The notes: a model not told the origin generated them from the letters alone. A DNA stretch of 50,929 nucleotides from Bacillus xiamenensis (GCF_000300535.1 NZ_AMSH01000020.1:1-50929), one strand, 5' to 3'; numbered from the stretch's first letter, positions 26,394 through 36,816 are shown. Made by a program: numbers and translations.

Positions 26394-26612
26394 TTATTTC
26401 GCTTGGTTGTTCATGGCTTTCATCATTTGATTGATTTTCTTTTGGGACGGTTTCATGCCCATTTGCATCATCATCATTCGAAGCATTTGTTCATTAATTG
26501 GTGGATTCTTTTTCAAGTAGCTCATCATATACTTCCGAGCAATAAAGAATCCGAGTGCAACTCCTGCAAGCAGTGCAACAACGCCTACAAGGATGACAAC
26601 CCATAAATCCAT
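26394..26612 (-). CDS. yneF: UPF0154 membrane protein YneF
   Basis: This 72-residue protein has one N-terminal membrane span (residues 4-25) and a Met-rich cytoplasmic tail ([14 protein letters not shown]). This is the UPF0154/YneF family, conserved in Firmicutes, of unknown function. ATG 26612 follows AAGGAGGAAG; upstream in-frame residues lack a site. Next to sirA, as in B. subtilis. Confidence 0.9.
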   Translation of the reverse strand: MDLWVVILVGVVALLAGVALGFFIARKYMMSYLKKNPPINEQMLRMMMMQMGMKPSQKKINQMMKAMNNQAK

Positions 26613-26696
26613 AATTCTTCCTCCTTCATGTTGTCTCGTATAAAGTGTACTAAACAAAAGGCTATTATACAACATTTCACGTTCAATTTTATTTTT

Positions 26697-27143
26697 TTAA
26701 ACAAAATTCCTCACTTTTACCGGATTGAGCCACCCGTGCTTCTTTGAGCCAAAGTCCATAGCCAGAAAGCAAGGACTAATTTTTCTCAGTACTTCAAAAA
26801 ACACCGCCTCCGCCTCATAACTGCCGGTAGCAGACATTTGAATATAACGGTCTTTAATGATGAATGCAGCCGTTCCTTTTCCATCTGGCAGCGATGCACT
26901 ATAAATCGAGCCTATTTGTGTATAGTGAATGTTCGTTAAATTGTTCATTAAACGCTGATGCATATGAAAAGCAGGGATTCGTTTCGTTACGTAATCCACT
27001 TGCTTAACAAGCATGACTAACTCGTCATCACTGCGGTTTGTCCAGTGCAACGATTCAAACAAATGAAACAAAATAGATTCTCTGCCAAAATAATGATGAG
27101 CAAACTCATCCTCAATCCAATAAATATAATAATGGCGTTCCAT
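26697..27143 (-). CDS. sirA: Sporulation inhibitor of replication SirA
   Basis: This 148-residue cytoplasmic protein binds DnaA domain I at the onset of sporulation and blocks new rounds of replication. It aligns over its whole length with SirA (YneE), with MERHYY at the start and GWLNPVKVRNFV at the end. A good -10 (TATAAT on the minus strand, 27190-27195) lies upstream, and a TGACGAA heptamer resembling a Spo0A box at 27165-27171. The position of that heptamer downstream of the -10 does not fit simple activation. Confidence 0.92.
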   Translation of the reverse strand: MERHYYIYWIEDEFAHHYFGRESILFHLFESLHWTNRSDDELVMLVKQVDYVTKRIPAFHMHQRLMNNLTNIHYTQIGSIYSASLPDGKGTAAFIIKDRYIQMSATGSYEAEAVFFEVLRKISPCFLAMDFGSKKHGWLNPVKVRNFV

Positions 27144-27275
27144 GTCTATCCCTTCCTTTCACATTTCGTCAATCTCGCTTATTGCTTGTATTATACAAAA
27201 ATGTGAAAGAAAGAATTGTCTATATATGAAGCAAGAACAAACTAGTTTTGTCAAAAAAACAAGAAAAAAGAAAAA

Positions 27276-27309
27276 AGTTTGCAGAGCGTATAGAAAAGCT
27301 CTGCAAACT
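27276..27309 (-). terminator. Terminator of tkt
   Basis: AGTTTGCAGAGC (27276-27287) pairs perfectly with GCTCTGCAAACT (27298-27309). A long T/C-rich tract follows on the minus strand. Confidence 0.9.
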
Positions 27310-27341
27310 GGGTGCAAAAAAGCATGATGCTTGGAGATTGA

Positions 27342-29345
27342 TTACTTATTGAGCTTTGCTTTCACACGGCTAACCACGTTGCTGACAGTAAATCCGTATT
27401 TCTCAATAATGGTTTCACCTGGTGCTGAAGCGCCAAATTTATCAATTGCAATCACGTCGCCATCAAGGCCAGTGTAACGTTCCCAGCCAAGTGAAGCACC
27501 CATTTCTATTGCAATACGTGCTCTCACTGCTTTAGGAAGGACTGACTCTTTGTATTCATCTGACTGCTCATCAAAGCGATCCCATGCAGGAAGACTCACA
27601 ACAGAAGCGCGGATGCCTTCTTTTTCAAGTGCCTTTTGCGCTTCAATTGCTAAACCTACTTCAGATCCTGAAGCAAGTAGAAGTGCCTCAGGCTGTGCAT
27701 CAGCGGCTTCAACGACAACATATCCGCCCTTTTCTACTCCTTCATATGCCTTCTCTGGTGCTTGGTCAATCGTTGGAAGGTTTTGACGAGTAAGAACTAG
27801 TGCTGTCGGTTTATTTGTTGAAGATACAGCAATTTTCCATGCTGCTGCTGTTTCGTTTCCATCAGCTGGACGAATAACAGAAAGGTTAGGCATCGCACGT
27901 AATGATGCAAGCTGTTCAACCGGCTCATGCGTTGGTCCATCTTCTCCAACCGCAATGCTGTCATGCGTAAAGACGTAAGTGACAGGAAGTCCCATTAATG
28001 CAGCAAGACGAATGGCTGGTCTTAAGTAGTCTGAGAAAACAAAGAATGTTCCGCCGAATACACGGAGACCGCCGTGAAGTGCCATACCGTTTAGCGCAGC
28101 ACCCATTGCGAATTCTCTGACACCAAACCAGATGTTTCTGCCAGCATAATTCTCTCTGCCAAAGTCATCTGTATTTTTAATTGTTGTTTTATTTGATCCT
28201 GCAAGGTCAGCAGATCCACCAATAAAGAATGGGACTTGCTTCGCAATGCCATTTAATACCTCGCCAGAAGAAGCACGAGAGGCAAGGCTTGAACCTGCTT
28301 CATAAACAGGAATCTCTTGATCCCAATTCTCAGGAAGCTTTCCTTCAATCGCAAGCTTCAGCTGAGCTGCTAGTTCCGGATATTCTTTTTCATATTGCTC
28401 AAACAGTTCATTCCACGCTGCTTCTTTTTTCTGGCCAGCGTCTTTCACTGCTGTTTTGAAATGATCGTACACTTCAGAAGGTACATGGAAATCTTCTTCA
28501 AACGTCCAAGAATAGGCTTCCTTCGTTAGCTTCGCTTCCTCACTGCCAAGCGGTGCACCATGCACTCCAGACGTTCCCGCACGGTTTGGAGATCCGAAAC
28601 CGATTGTTGTCTTCACTTCAATCAGTGTAGGCTTGTCTGTACTTTGTTTGGCTTTTTCAATCGCGGCCGTCACTTCTTCGATGTTATTGCCGTCTTTGAC
28701 GTAAAGAACTTCCCAGTTCATGGCTTCAAAACGATTCTTCACATTTTCAGAGAAAGAACGATCTAGGTCGCCATCTAATGAAATGTCGTTTGAATCATAA
28801 AGAACAATTAAACGGCCTAAGCCTAAATGACCAGCAAGTGAAGCGGCTTCAGAGGAAATCCCCTCCATTAAGTCTCCATCTCCGCAAATGCTGTATGTAT
28901 AGTGATCCACAACATTAAAGTTGTCTTTGTTATACGTTTCTGCAAGATGTCTTTCTGCAAGTGCCATTCCAACAGCCATAGCAATCCCTTGTCCTAAAGG
29001 ACCTGTTGTCGCATCTACGCCCTCTGTGTGTCCAAATTCAGGATGTCCAGGTGTCTTGCTGCCCCATTGACGGAATTGTTTTAAATCTTCAATACTTAGG
29101 TTGTATCCGCTTAAATGAAGCATGCTGTATAAAAGCATAGAACCATGTCCCGCAGATAACACAAAACGGTCTCTGTTAAACCAATTTGGATTTTGCGGAC
29201 TTACGTTTAAGTGATTCGTCCATAAAGCGTATGCCATTGGTGCAGCGCCCATAGGCATTCCAGGGTGACCGGAATTCGCTTTTTCAATCGCGTCTATGGA
29301 GAGAGTACGTATTGTTGCAATAGATTTCAATTCAATCGTTTCCAT
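27342..29345 (-). CDS. tkt: Transketolase
   Basis: This 667-residue thiamine diphosphate enzyme moves two-carbon units between sugar phosphates in the non-oxidative pentose phosphate pathway. The ThDP motif begins CGDGDLMEG and closes with the NDISLDG region. The second domain has RFAMG-like segments and [24 protein letters not shown] precedes ATG 29345. It is flanked by its own terminator and is likely monocistronic. Confidence 0.97.
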   Translation of the reverse strand: METIELKSIATIRTLSIDAIEKANSGHPGMPMGAAPMAYALWTNHLNVSPQNPNWFNRDRFVLSAGHGSMLLYSMLHLSGYNLSIEDLKQFRQWGSKTPGHPEFGHTEGVDATTGPLGQGIAMAVGMALAERHLAETYNKDNFNVVDHYTYSICGDGDLMEGISSEAASLAGHLGLGRLIVLYDSNDISLDGDLDRSFSENVKNRFEAMNWEVLYVKDGNNIEEVTAAIEKAKQSTDKPTLIEVKTTIGFGSPNRAGTSGVHGAPLGSEEAKLTKEAYSWTFEEDFHVPSEVYDHFKTAVKDAGQKKEAAWNELFEQYEKEYPELAAQLKLAIEGKLPENWDQEIPVYEAGSSLASRASSGEVLNGIAKQVPFFIGGSADLAGSNKTTIKNTDDFGRENYAGRNIWFGVREFAMGAALNGMALHGGLRVFGGTFFVFSDYLRPAIRLAALMGLPVTYVFTHDSIAVGEDGPTHEPVEQLASLRAMPNLSVIRPADGNETAAAWKIAVSSTNKPTALVLTRQNLPTIDQAPEKAYEGVEKGGYVVVEAADAQPEALLLASGSEVGLAIEAQKALEKEGIRASVVSLPAWDRFDEQSDEYKESVLPKAVRARIAIEMGASLGWERYTGLDGDVIAIDKFGASAPGETIIEKYGFTVSNVVSRVKAKLNK

Positions 29346-29481
29346 ATAAATCCCCTTCCGTATCTTGTGTACACCATTATCATAAATCTACTGTCCTTTT
29401 TTCACAACTATTTCACGCTGAAAAAGAAGGATTTTGTCACATTTAGTTTATCGATCACCTAAAAACTTATGCAAATATGAA

Positions 29482-29510
29482 AAAAGATGAGAATCTTTTT
29501 CCCATCTTTT
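29482..29510 (-). terminator. Terminator of yneA-yneB-ynzC
   Basis: AAAAGATG (29482-29489) pairs with CATCTTTT (29503-29510), with T on the minus side. Confidence 0.72.
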
Positions 29511-29532
29511 CAAAAATCAAGAAATCATCACC

Positions 29533-29763
29533 TTAATGAAGATTACGATCTCTTTCTCTCTTTAATTTTTCTGGTGTAACATCGTTTCCTTCTGGATCAA
29601 CGATTTTTACGGTTTTGAGTGTATTTTTCATAGAAGAACGAAAAGCTTTTAAATATTCCTCTCTTAAATGCTTTTGCTCTGTTTTTTCAGCGTCCGACAA
29701 ACCGGCTTCTTTCGACTTTTTTGAAAGTGCATTTATTCTTGCAAGCTGTTCTTTAGAAATCAT
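29533..29763 (-). CDS. ynzC: DUF896/UPF0291 protein YnzC
   Basis: This 76-residue protein has a helical hairpin amino terminus (ISKEQLARINALSKKSKEAG) typical of DUF896. It is the third gene of the SOS operon yneA-yneB-ynzC. Function unknown; it is LexA-controlled through the yneA promoter in B. subtilis. Confidence 0.92.
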   Translation of the reverse strand: MISKEQLARINALSKKSKEAGLSDAEKTEQKHLREEYLKAFRSSMKNTLKTVKIVDPEGNDVTPEKLKRERDRNLH

Positions 29764-29832
29764 GACAAACTCCTTTAAAGCATTTTCCCTACATACTACT
29801 AAATATCATTCATTTTTACAACAATTCACGCT

Positions 29833-30809
<977 letters not shown>

Positions 30810-30827
30810 AATGTCATCTCTCCTAAC

Positions 30828-30841
30828 AGAATATGTGTTCG
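30828..30841. promoter_or_regulatory. LexA (DinR) box 1, yneA side
   Basis: Read on the minus strand, CGAACACATATTCT matches the Bacillus LexA box CGAACRNRYGTTYC with two mismatches. It lies about 20 bp before the yneA start, where it can block transcription. Confidence 0.7.
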
Positions 30842-30866
30842 CTCTTTCTATCACTCATTATAGATA

Positions 30867-30880
30867 CGAACAAACGTTTC
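30867..30880. promoter_or_regulatory. LexA (DinR) box 2
   Basis: CGAACAAACGTTTC is a perfect match to the LexA box consensus, midway between yneA and lexA. Confidence 0.92.
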
Positions 30881-30896
30881 TGTCAAACGTTTTTTT

Positions 30897-30910
30897 CGAA
30901 CCTATGTTTG
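30897..30910. promoter_or_regulatory. LexA (DinR) box 3, lexA side
   Basis: CGAACCTATGTTTG matches the LexA box with two mismatches and overlaps the lexA -35 by three bases. Confidence 0.82.
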
Positions 30911-30936
30911 TACTGTTAGGAAAAACATGCTATAAT
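30908..30936 (+). promoter_or_regulatory. lexA promoter
   Basis: TTGTAC (30908-30913) and TATAAT (30931-30936) are 17 bp apart. The -35 is overlapped by LexA box 3, so lexA is autorepressed. Confidence 0.88.
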
Positions 30937-30968
30937 TTCTTTAAAATTGACGTTTTGAGGTGCAAAAG

Positions 30969-31589
30969 ATGACGAAGCTATCAAAAAGACAACTCGATAT
31001 CCTGACATTCATCAAAGAAGAAGTAAAAAGCAAGGGCTATCCCCCATCCGTTCGTGAAATTGGTGAAGCTGTTGGTCTAGCATCTAGCTCAACCGTCCAT
31101 GGACATTTAGCTAGACTAGAAACAAAAGGTCTAATTAGAAGAGACCCAACGAAGCCTAGAGCGATAGAAGTACTAGATGAAGAAGAAATGAATATTCCAA
31201 AGAGCGCTGTAATGAACGTCCCAGTCATCGGAAAAGTCACAGCAGGCCTGCCTATTACGGCTGTTGAGAATGTAGAAGAATACTTCCCTCTTCCAGAAAC
31301 TTTTGCAGCACCAGATGAACAAGTATTTATGCTTGAAATTATGGGAGAAAGTATGATTGATGCAGGTATTTTGGACAAGGACTATGTCATTGTGCGTCAG
31401 CAAAGTACCGCCAACAATGGCGATATTGTCGTGGCTATGACAGAGGAAGATGAAGCAACAGTGAAACGTTTTTATAAAGAAGATACGCACTTTAGATTAC
31501 AGCCCGAGAACCCTTCAATGGAACCAATTATTTTACAGAATGTGAGTATACTAGGTAAAGTGATTGGCGTATTTAGAAACATTCATTAA
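30969..31589 (+). CDS. lexA: SOS repressor LexA
   Basis: This 206-residue repressor has a winged helix amino-terminal domain and an autocleavage domain. The cleavage site is A92-G93 (TAGLP), with catalytic S128 (GESMIDAG) and K166 (ATVKRF). RecA-stimulated cleavage releases SOS genes. ATG 30969 (MTKLSKRQ) has TTGAGGTG 7 bp upstream; the in-frame GTG 30960 overlaps that site. It diverges from yneA with shared boxes. Confidence 0.97.
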   Translation: MTKLSKRQLDILTFIKEEVKSKGYPPSVREIGEAVGLASSSTVHGHLARLETKGLIRRDPTKPRAIEVLDEEEMNIPKSAVMNVPVIGKVTAGLPITAVENVEEYFPLPETFAAPDEQVFMLEIMGESMIDAGILDKDYVIVRQQSTANNGDIVVAMTEEDEATVKRFYKEDTHFRLQPENPSMEPIILQNVSILGKVIGVFRNIH

Positions 31590-31592
31590 AAA

Positions 31593-31635
31593 AAGCCGGT
31601 ATTTCATCAACTGCTGATGAGAACCGGCTTTCTTT
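31593..31635. terminator. Terminator between lexA and the Pro/Gly-rich gene
   Basis: AAGCCGGT (31593-31600) pairs with ACCGGCTT (31623-31630), and an inner TCATCA/TGATGA stem extends it. T follows on the plus side. Confidence 0.82.
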
Positions 31636-32085
31636 TTATGAGCAAGAGTAAGCAAGAATACTTGAGCTTGGGAAGGAACCAAATGTAAAGTTTGGCCAGA
31701 TAAAGCCTGTTGTACGGCCAAAAGGTTGCGAGGAAATGACATACATTAAAAATACTTGGCCGTTTCTAAGGAATACAATGGTCCATCTTCTATTACATCC
31801 CGCCGCAAATTGAACAGTTTGCGGGCCCCCGCCTACACTTTGTCCTGCAATAAGCGGCTGCATACTTTGGGGCTGAGAGACTGCTTGCTGATACTGCGAG
31901 ATGATATGCTGCGGCGGAGCTGGCGGAATGGATTGCCCGCCTGAACCTTGCCCTGGCCCAGTCCCTCCTCCTCCGATTGGTAAGCCGGGAAATCCTCCAA
32001 CTTGAGGAATAGGAAACGACGGCAAGCTTTGTACCTGCCGATCATATGAGTTCCCATTCCACACACCTTCATATGGATTATACAT
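31636..32085 (-). CDS. Pro/Gly/Gln-rich protein of unknown function
   Basis: This protein of about 149 residues has a low-complexity first half (LPIGGGGTGPGQGSGGQS, then Gln/Pro runs). Its compact C-terminal half has aromatic strands (NRRWTIVFLRNGQVFLMYVI) and GFIWPNFTFGSFPSS. There is no signal peptide or membrane span. I do not recognise the family. The pattern of a disordered head plus a beta-rich tail suits a spore-surface or structural protein, but that is inference. ATG 32085 has a weak AAGTGGTG site; ATG 32109 has none. Confidence 0.55.
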   Translation of the reverse strand: MYNPYEGVWNGNSYDRQVQSLPSFPIPQVGGFPGLPIGGGGTGPGQGSGGQSIPPAPPQHIISQYQQAVSQPQSMQPLIAGQSVGGGPQTVQFAAGCNRRWTIVFLRNGQVFLMYVISSQPFGRTTGFIWPNFTFGSFPSSSILAYSCS

Positions 32086-32310
32086 ACTAAACACCACTTT
32101 CTTAGACATTCATCACGACAGTATATGTCATACATAAAAAAAGAGTGTCGAGGATTCAAATCGAAATCTTTCCAAAAGACGTTTTGTTCTTCTTTAGAAC
32201 GGTTATATAATAATGAGCCATAAAAAATAAGAAAATGAAAACTTTATGTCTCCCTCAAACGTTATATAAGTAGAAAGAAAAGAAATAAAAAAACATTTTT
32301 GTTTCACTCT

Positions 32311-32345
32311 TGTAATATCGATGTAATTATTGTAACATTTGTAAC
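32311..32345 (+). promoter_or_regulatory. WalR-type direct repeats upstream of iseA
   Basis: TGTAAT-N5-TGTAAT (32311-32316 and 32322-32327) fits the WalR box TGTWAH-N5-TGTWAH exactly. Two more TGTAAC hexamers follow at 32331 and 32340. In B. subtilis WalR represses iseA, and a site this close to the start (about 40-70 bp) fits repression. A candidate promoter (TTGTTC, 16 bp, TATAAT near 32203) lies further upstream. The rest of 32110-32380 shows nothing else. Confidence 0.6.
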
Positions 32346-32381
32346 ATAAGAAGTTTTCATTGAGAAAAGGAGGCAATCGCC

Positions 32382-32924
32382 TTGAAAAAATTATTTGTTT
32401 TATTAACCGCTATTATGCTGATGATCTCTTTACAAACAACAACACTAGCCGCTTCCAAAAAAACTGCCACTCTGACAAATAAAGAAGCGTTACATATTGC
32501 CCTTGATGCAAGAGAACACTTTTGGAGTGCTATGTCAGGCTACAATATTAATGAACATTCAGATTACAAATTAAAATCATTTACTTATAAAGACATGACT
32601 TACAACTACCTGTCTAAAACATTAGATACAAAGAAAAAATTAAACGACTATCTATCTCAAGTTTTCACAAAAGAAGCCATCACTTATGGTTTAAAAGACT
32701 ATCAGTTCATTGTTCATAATGGAAAAATGGCTGTTCCAGTCGGTGACGGAGACAACATGCTCGATTGGGATAAGGCAACACCAAAACTTGTGTCTAAGAA
32801 AAATACAATCCGCACATACGAATTCACAGTCCCAACCCTTGATGGTCGCACAGTAAAACGCACTGTCACTTATGAAAAAGTAGAAAATAATTGGAAAGTA
32901 ACAAAAATTGATGCTGTGATCTAA
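32382..32924 (+). CDS. iseA: Inhibitor of cell-separation DL-endopeptidases (IseA)
   Basis: This 180-residue secreted protein (signal peptide to about TTLAAS, residue 25) belongs to the IseA/YoeB family. It binds and inhibits the D,L-endopeptidases LytE, LytF and CwlO type at septa and poles. Family segments TLTNKEAL, HFWSAMSG and SFTYKDMTYNYLS are present. The start is TTG 32382 with a strong AAAGGAGG 8 bp upstream. WalR-type repeats in the promoter region agree with cell-wall control. Confidence 0.85.
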   Translation: MKKLFVLLTAIMLMISLQTTTLAASKKTATLTNKEALHIALDAREHFWSAMSGYNINEHSDYKLKSFTYKDMTYNYLSKTLDTKKKLNDYLSQVFTKEAITYGLKDYQFIVHNGKMAVPVGDGDNMLDWDKATPKLVSKKNTIRTYEFTVPTLDGRTVKRTVTYEKVENNWKVTKIDAVI

Positions 32925-32926
32925 AG

Positions 32927-32958
32927 AAAACCAGGCCCTTTTAACAGGCCTGGTTTTT
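32927..32958. terminator. Bidirectional terminator between iseA and the RsbR paralogue
   Basis: AAAACCAGGCC (32927-32937) pairs perfectly with GGCCTGGTTTT (32948-32958). Confidence 0.9.
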
Positions 32959-33805
32959 ATATTGGTGAAAATTCGGTCATCTGGTTTAAGGCGTGAGCAA
33001 GTGATGATGCCGTTTGAAATTCATTAAAAGGAAGTCCGAGCTGCACAGCTGTTTGAGCAATTTCTGGTCTGATGCCCGAAATAGTCGTTTCAACCCCGAT
33101 TAACCGCAGTGACGTGACAAGATCAAAAATTTGATGTGCGACCATTGTATCAATAATGACGACACCAGATAAATCAATGCACAAATGCTGAACACCTTTT
33201 TGCGAACATTGTTTTAATGTGTTTTCTAATATGATCTTTGCTCTCGCTGTGTCAATGTCACCTACTAAAGGCAAAAGGGCAATATGGCTTTTTAACACAA
33301 TCACAGGAGAACTCAGCTCATAAATCATTTCTCTTTGTGCAACGAGCTTTTTGGTTGTATTTTTCACATATTGCTGGATGAACACATGAATGGACATGTT
33401 AAACGCCTCGGATATTAAATCATACCAATAAAAGATTCGGTCAATATCAATATCACCTTGATACTGTTTAATAAATTTTTTTAAATAATGAAGGACCACT
33501 CTTTGATTGGACATATATTCTCTGACGACATAATCTAATGGCGTATTTAAATGCTTCGGGTCACTTGCTAAGTCTTCAGACCATTTTTTAAACTTCGTAT
33601 GTAAATACGACTTGTCTTCAATAAGAGCGCGTATAAAATGCTGATAATAATCTTGATTTTGTCGTTTTAGCTCTGCTATGATGCTGGAATCCGTTGAACG
33701 ATAAATCGATTCTGGATCATCATCCTCAATGGATTCATACCATGTCTCAGTCAGTTCTTCTGCATGTTCCATGAAAAAATCGTATAATGTACGGTTCTTT
33801 TCCAT
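32957..33805 (-). CDS. RsbR-family stressosome protein
   Basis: This protein of 282 residues has an N-terminal non-heme globin-like sensor domain and a C-terminal STAS domain, as in the RsbR co-antagonists of the stressosome that controls sigma-B. Both phosphorylatable Thr of RsbRA have counterparts: IDT in the GDIDTARAK segment and IDTMVAH, 34 residues apart as in RsbRA. Which paralogue (RsbRB, RC or RD) it is cannot be told. ATG 33805 lies 9 bp from AAGGGA; a GTG at 33823 is upstream. It is monocistronic. Confidence 0.85.
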   Translation of the reverse strand: MEKNRTLYDFFMEHAEELTETWYESIEDDDPESIYRSTDSSIIAELKRQNQDYYQHFIRALIEDKSYLHTKFKKWSEDLASDPKHLNTPLDYVVREYMSNQRVVLHYLKKFIKQYQGDIDIDRIFYWYDLISEAFNMSIHVFIQQYVKNTTKKLVAQREMIYELSSPVIVLKSHIALLPLVGDIDTARAKIILENTLKQCSQKGVQHLCIDLSGVVIIDTMVAHQIFDLVTSLRLIGVETTISGIRPEIAQTAVQLGLPFNEFQTASSLAHALNQMTEFSPI

Positions 33806-33913
33806 AAGCATTGTTCCCTTCACATTTTCTTCTTGTCAGTCTTTGTATCTTAGAATGATTGTACCACTGAATCTTTTGTCCTTGCTAACTCGAATACGCT
33901 CTGATTGTAAACA

Positions 33914-33936
33914 AAAAAGGCCCCTCGCCGAGAGCC
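33914..33936 (-). terminator. Weak terminator of nucB
   Basis: On the minus strand a short GC-rich stem is followed by TTTTTT. The pairing is imperfect. Confidence 0.5.
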
Positions 33937-33948
33937 TCTTGCCGAAGT

Positions 33949-34383
33949 TTATTTCACGATAAATAAAATTCTTTTCCCGTCAGGATATCCGCTAATTTGA
34001 TGTCCGACCCATGAGCCAGCTCCTCTATTATCTGATGGACTGACATATTGAACGCTTGCACCTTTTCCACCTTCAAGACAAACCGCCATCGGCCATTCAT
34101 CCCGGTCAAAGCCAGGTTTAGTAGGAATTCCTTTTAACGATTCTTGCCTGCGGGCATCTGCCCCGTTTCGGTCAATCGTACACACATCTGAATGCCCTTT
34201 CCGAATCGCTTCTTGAATGTGACCGCCTGTTTCAGGATATCGTTCCATTGGAAATTGAATGACATGATCATATCGATCTGCACCCTTTGCCGCCTGATTC
34301 TCACCAGTCCCACCTAATAACGCACCTATCCCTATCACAAAACATAGGACGACAGCAGCAATCCAGCCTCTTCTCATCATCAA
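33949..34383 (-). CDS. nucB: Sporulation-linked extracellular DNase NucB
   Basis: This protein of about 144 residues has a signal peptide (hydrophobic residues 6-24) and a NucB nuclease core: [20 protein letters not shown], then [14 protein letters not shown] and [13 protein letters not shown]. NucB degrades DNA from lysed mother cells during sporulation and disperses biofilms. The start is uncertain: TTG 34383 is 10 bp from GAGGAGG, and ATG 34380 or 34377 is a little further. The two Cys probably form a disulfide. Confidence 0.9.
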   Translation of the reverse strand: MMMRRGWIAAVVLCFVIGIGALLGGTGENQAAKGADRYDHVIQFPMERYPETGGHIQEAIRKGHSDVCTIDRNGADARRQESLKGIPTKPGFDRDEWPMAVCLEGGKGASVQYVSPSDNRGAGSWVGHQISGYPDGKRILFIVK

Positions 34384-34526
34384 AAGCTCGTGACCTCCTC
34401 ATACTTCTTCTAAAGAAATGATCGTGACTTGAAGGAAATGAGTCATTTTAAATGTATGAGTGGCTGAGTGTTGACATGTGAAAAAGATGAACTGAAGCTG
34501 CCTGCCGATCAATTGAACCATAAGAA

Positions 34527-34556
34527 AAGGCGAATGATTGAGAAATCATTCGCCTT
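34527..34556 (-). terminator. Terminator of the GT39 gene
   Basis: AAGGCGAATGATT (34527-34539) pairs perfectly with AATCATTCGCCTT (34544-34556), just past the stop at 34570. Confidence 0.85.
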
Positions 34557-34569
34557 CGCCTTGCATCAT

Positions 34570-36591
34570 TTAGGATATTCCATCTACTCTATATAATGTT
34601 TCATTTTGTGAAGACATGCCTTTCATGCCAGAGGGCATCCCCTCTGTAGTGGATGAGGATTGGTCCTTATACTCTTCTGATGAGATGGCTGTACCATGTG
34701 ATTTGATCCAGCTGACCAAATCGCTGTTACCTGATGACTGATTGTCTTGTAATAAAAAGTATTTCACTTTCCCTTGTTGAATAAGTGTTTTTAATTTCTT
34801 TACAGTCAAAATGGGATCCGTCCCATTAAATCCGCCTAGAGCCATCACATTTTCATCTTCGTCAATGATATATGGCGCTGCGGTAACGGTCGTCAGCGTC
34901 GCAAATAAATACGTTTCACCTGTTTGATGAGCCTTTAAATAAGTGAGTAGATCCTGATCAACGCTAGATGTAAACATATTCCCTCCATTTGAACTAGCCA
35001 GCTGAACACCGGCCTCAGGAAGAACACTGTTCCCTCCATATATAATAGGCGTCGCAGACCAAAAACCAGGAATTAGCAATAAGGTTGTCATTGCGATGAT
35101 CATCAACCGTTTTTTGATCAATTGTTTTTCTTTATACATGAGCAATAAGATGGCGATACTCACACCTGCAATCGCAATTGTATACATCCAGACACTGCTT
35201 ATTTGTGTCGTATAATTGCTCAAAATATATCCTTGGAAAATACCTGTAACGGCGATGGCCGCTGGAAGCAGATAAGCGGATATTCCTTTTTGTGACGTAA
35301 ATAACTCACCCATCTTCTTGGCTCCTATACCGCATAGTGCAGCAATTGGCGGGGCAAGCATAATGAGATAATAGTGATGGAAAAAACTAGCAACACTAAA
35401 GAATCCAGCAGCAGGAATCAACCATGCTGTCCAAAATAACGTTTGTTTCCATTCATTTACTTTCCATTCATTTACTTGAGATTTCCGGTCCCTCCACCAG
35501 CTGATGATCATTCCTAACAGTCCAAATAAGGCGAACGGCAGCATCCAGCTGATTTGTCCTGACAATGCAGATTGAAATAAACGGAATACACCTGGATTCC
35601 CAGTTCCATACATATTCATACTTTGGCCACTAACAGTATTGCCCGGCGGAGTTCCACCAGCTCCCCCCTGATGAGGTGGCATCATTTGATTCTGTGATGG
35701 TGGTTGCTGATTCCTATTTGATTGATCGTCTGACGTTCCACCTACCCCTGAACCGTCTGGCATCATAGCACCTGCTTGCTGATTCATCTCACCAAAGGAT
35801 TTGCCAGTTGTCTGTCCAAGTAAACGCTCCGTGCCGTTATAACCAAAGGCAAGCTCTAACACAGAATTCGTTTGACTGCTTCCCACATATGGACGTTGAC
35901 TTTCAGACGTCATGTCAACAGTAACTGCCCAAGATAAAGACACGCAAGCAAGTACTACCAGTGAGCACAGGAGAGATAATATTTTCTTTTTTAGCGGTAC
36001 GCGAGCAGCGATAACATAATAGAAAATAAATGCTGGAAGAACCATATATGCTTGGAGCATCTTCATATTAAACCCTATGCCTATTAAAACGAAGGCCATG
36101 ATTAGCCAGCGAAGCTTCCCGCTTTTGACAGCACGCATTAAGAAATAAGCACCAGCGAGTAATGTGAAAACGAGCATACTGTCTATATTGTTGGTTCTGC
36201 TAACTGCTGCCGCAATTGGCGTGAGAGCCATGACTGCCGCTGACACCCTTGCAGCCCCTTGACCAAAGACCGGTTTTATCATGATATAAAGAAGAAGAAC
36301 CGAACCAATGCCAGCAAGCGCCTGCGGCAAAATCACACTCCATGTATGAAAGCCAAAAATAAGTGCGCTAATGGTTTGAATCCATAAAACGACGGGTGGT
36401 TTATCAATTGATACGAATCCAGATGCATCAAATGAAGCGTAAAAAAAGTGATGGAAGCTTTTGGACATACTTTTGACAGCGGCTAAGTAATATTGATTGG
36501 CACTATCATTCTGCCAAATTTGATAAGTGTAGAGAAACGCTGCAATAAGTAAAATGATGATCAATATGCTATCTATTTTTCTAATTTTCAC
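34570..36591 (-). CDS. GT39 (PMT/ArnT-like) membrane glycosyltransferase
   Basis: This 673-residue protein has about 11-13 membrane segments. It belongs to the dolichyl-phosphate mannosyltransferase/ArnT superfamily and resembles B. subtilis YkcB/YycA. The acidic first loop with FVSIDKPPVVLW holds the likely catalytic Asp. A Gln/Pro/Gly/Met-rich loop (about residues 270-325) probably lies outside the membrane. The duplicated VNEWKVNEWK is an exact 15-bp tandem repeat near 35455-35480. It should transfer a sugar from a polyprenyl phosphate to an envelope acceptor; the acceptor is unknown. Confidence 0.82.
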   Translation of the reverse strand: MKIRKIDSILIIILLIAAFLYTYQIWQNDSANQYYLAAVKSMSKSFHHFFYASFDASGFVSIDKPPVVLWIQTISALIFGFHTWSVILPQALAGIGSVLLLYIMIKPVFGQGAARVSAAVMALTPIAAAVSRTNNIDSMLVFTLLAGAYFLMRAVKSGKLRWLIMAFVLIGIGFNMKMLQAYMVLPAFIFYYVIAARVPLKKKILSLLCSLVVLACVSLSWAVTVDMTSESQRPYVGSSQTNSVLELAFGYNGTERLLGQTTGKSFGEMNQQAGAMMPDGSGVGGTSDDQSNRNQQPPSQNQMMPPHQGGAGGTPPGNTVSGQSMNMYGTGNPGVFRLFQSALSGQISWMLPFALFGLLGMIISWWRDRKSQVNEWKVNEWKQTLFWTAWLIPAAGFFSVASFFHHYYLIMLAPPIAALCGIGAKKMGELFTSQKGISAYLLPAAIAVTGIFQGYILSNYTTQISSVWMYTIAIAGVSIAILLLMYKEKQLIKKRLMIIAMTTLLLIPGFWSATPIIYGGNSVLPEAGVQLASSNGGNMFTSSVDQDLLTYLKAHQTGETYLFATLTTVTAAPYIIDEDENVMALGGFNGTDPILTVKKLKTLIQQGKVKYFLLQDNQSSGNSDLVSWIKSHGTAISSEEYKDQSSSTTEGMPSGMKGMSSQNETLYRVDGIS

Positions 36592-36679
36592 TCATATCTC
36601 TTCTTTCTTTTTCATTTATTTCATTTAGCATAGCTTCTAAATATGAAAAAGTGATGAATAAAAAAAGAAACTTTTTTTA

Positions 36680-36780
36680 TTACGCTTTTGCATAGTTGAT
36701 AAATTCTAAAAAAGCAGCTGTCGCTTTTGAATAACCCGCATGATGAACTCCGACAATGAGGTGTTTTGTATCTTCCAACT
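36680..36780 (-). pseudogene. LysR-family regulator C-terminal remnant
   Basis: The minus strand reads EDTKHLIVGVHHAGYSKATA followed by AFLEFI and a short tail to TAA at 36680. This resembles the end of LysR-type effector domains. A TAG stop precedes it, no start exists, and the rest of the gene is missing. It fills much of the 36592-36844 gap. Confidence 0.4.
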
Positions 36781-36816
36781 ATCCATTCTAGCAATCGATC
36801 TATCAAAACAGAAAAA

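Noticed and set aside
27142-27327. Lys-rich 61-codon frame before the tkt terminator
   Set aside because: It runs through the tkt terminator hairpin and has no start site.
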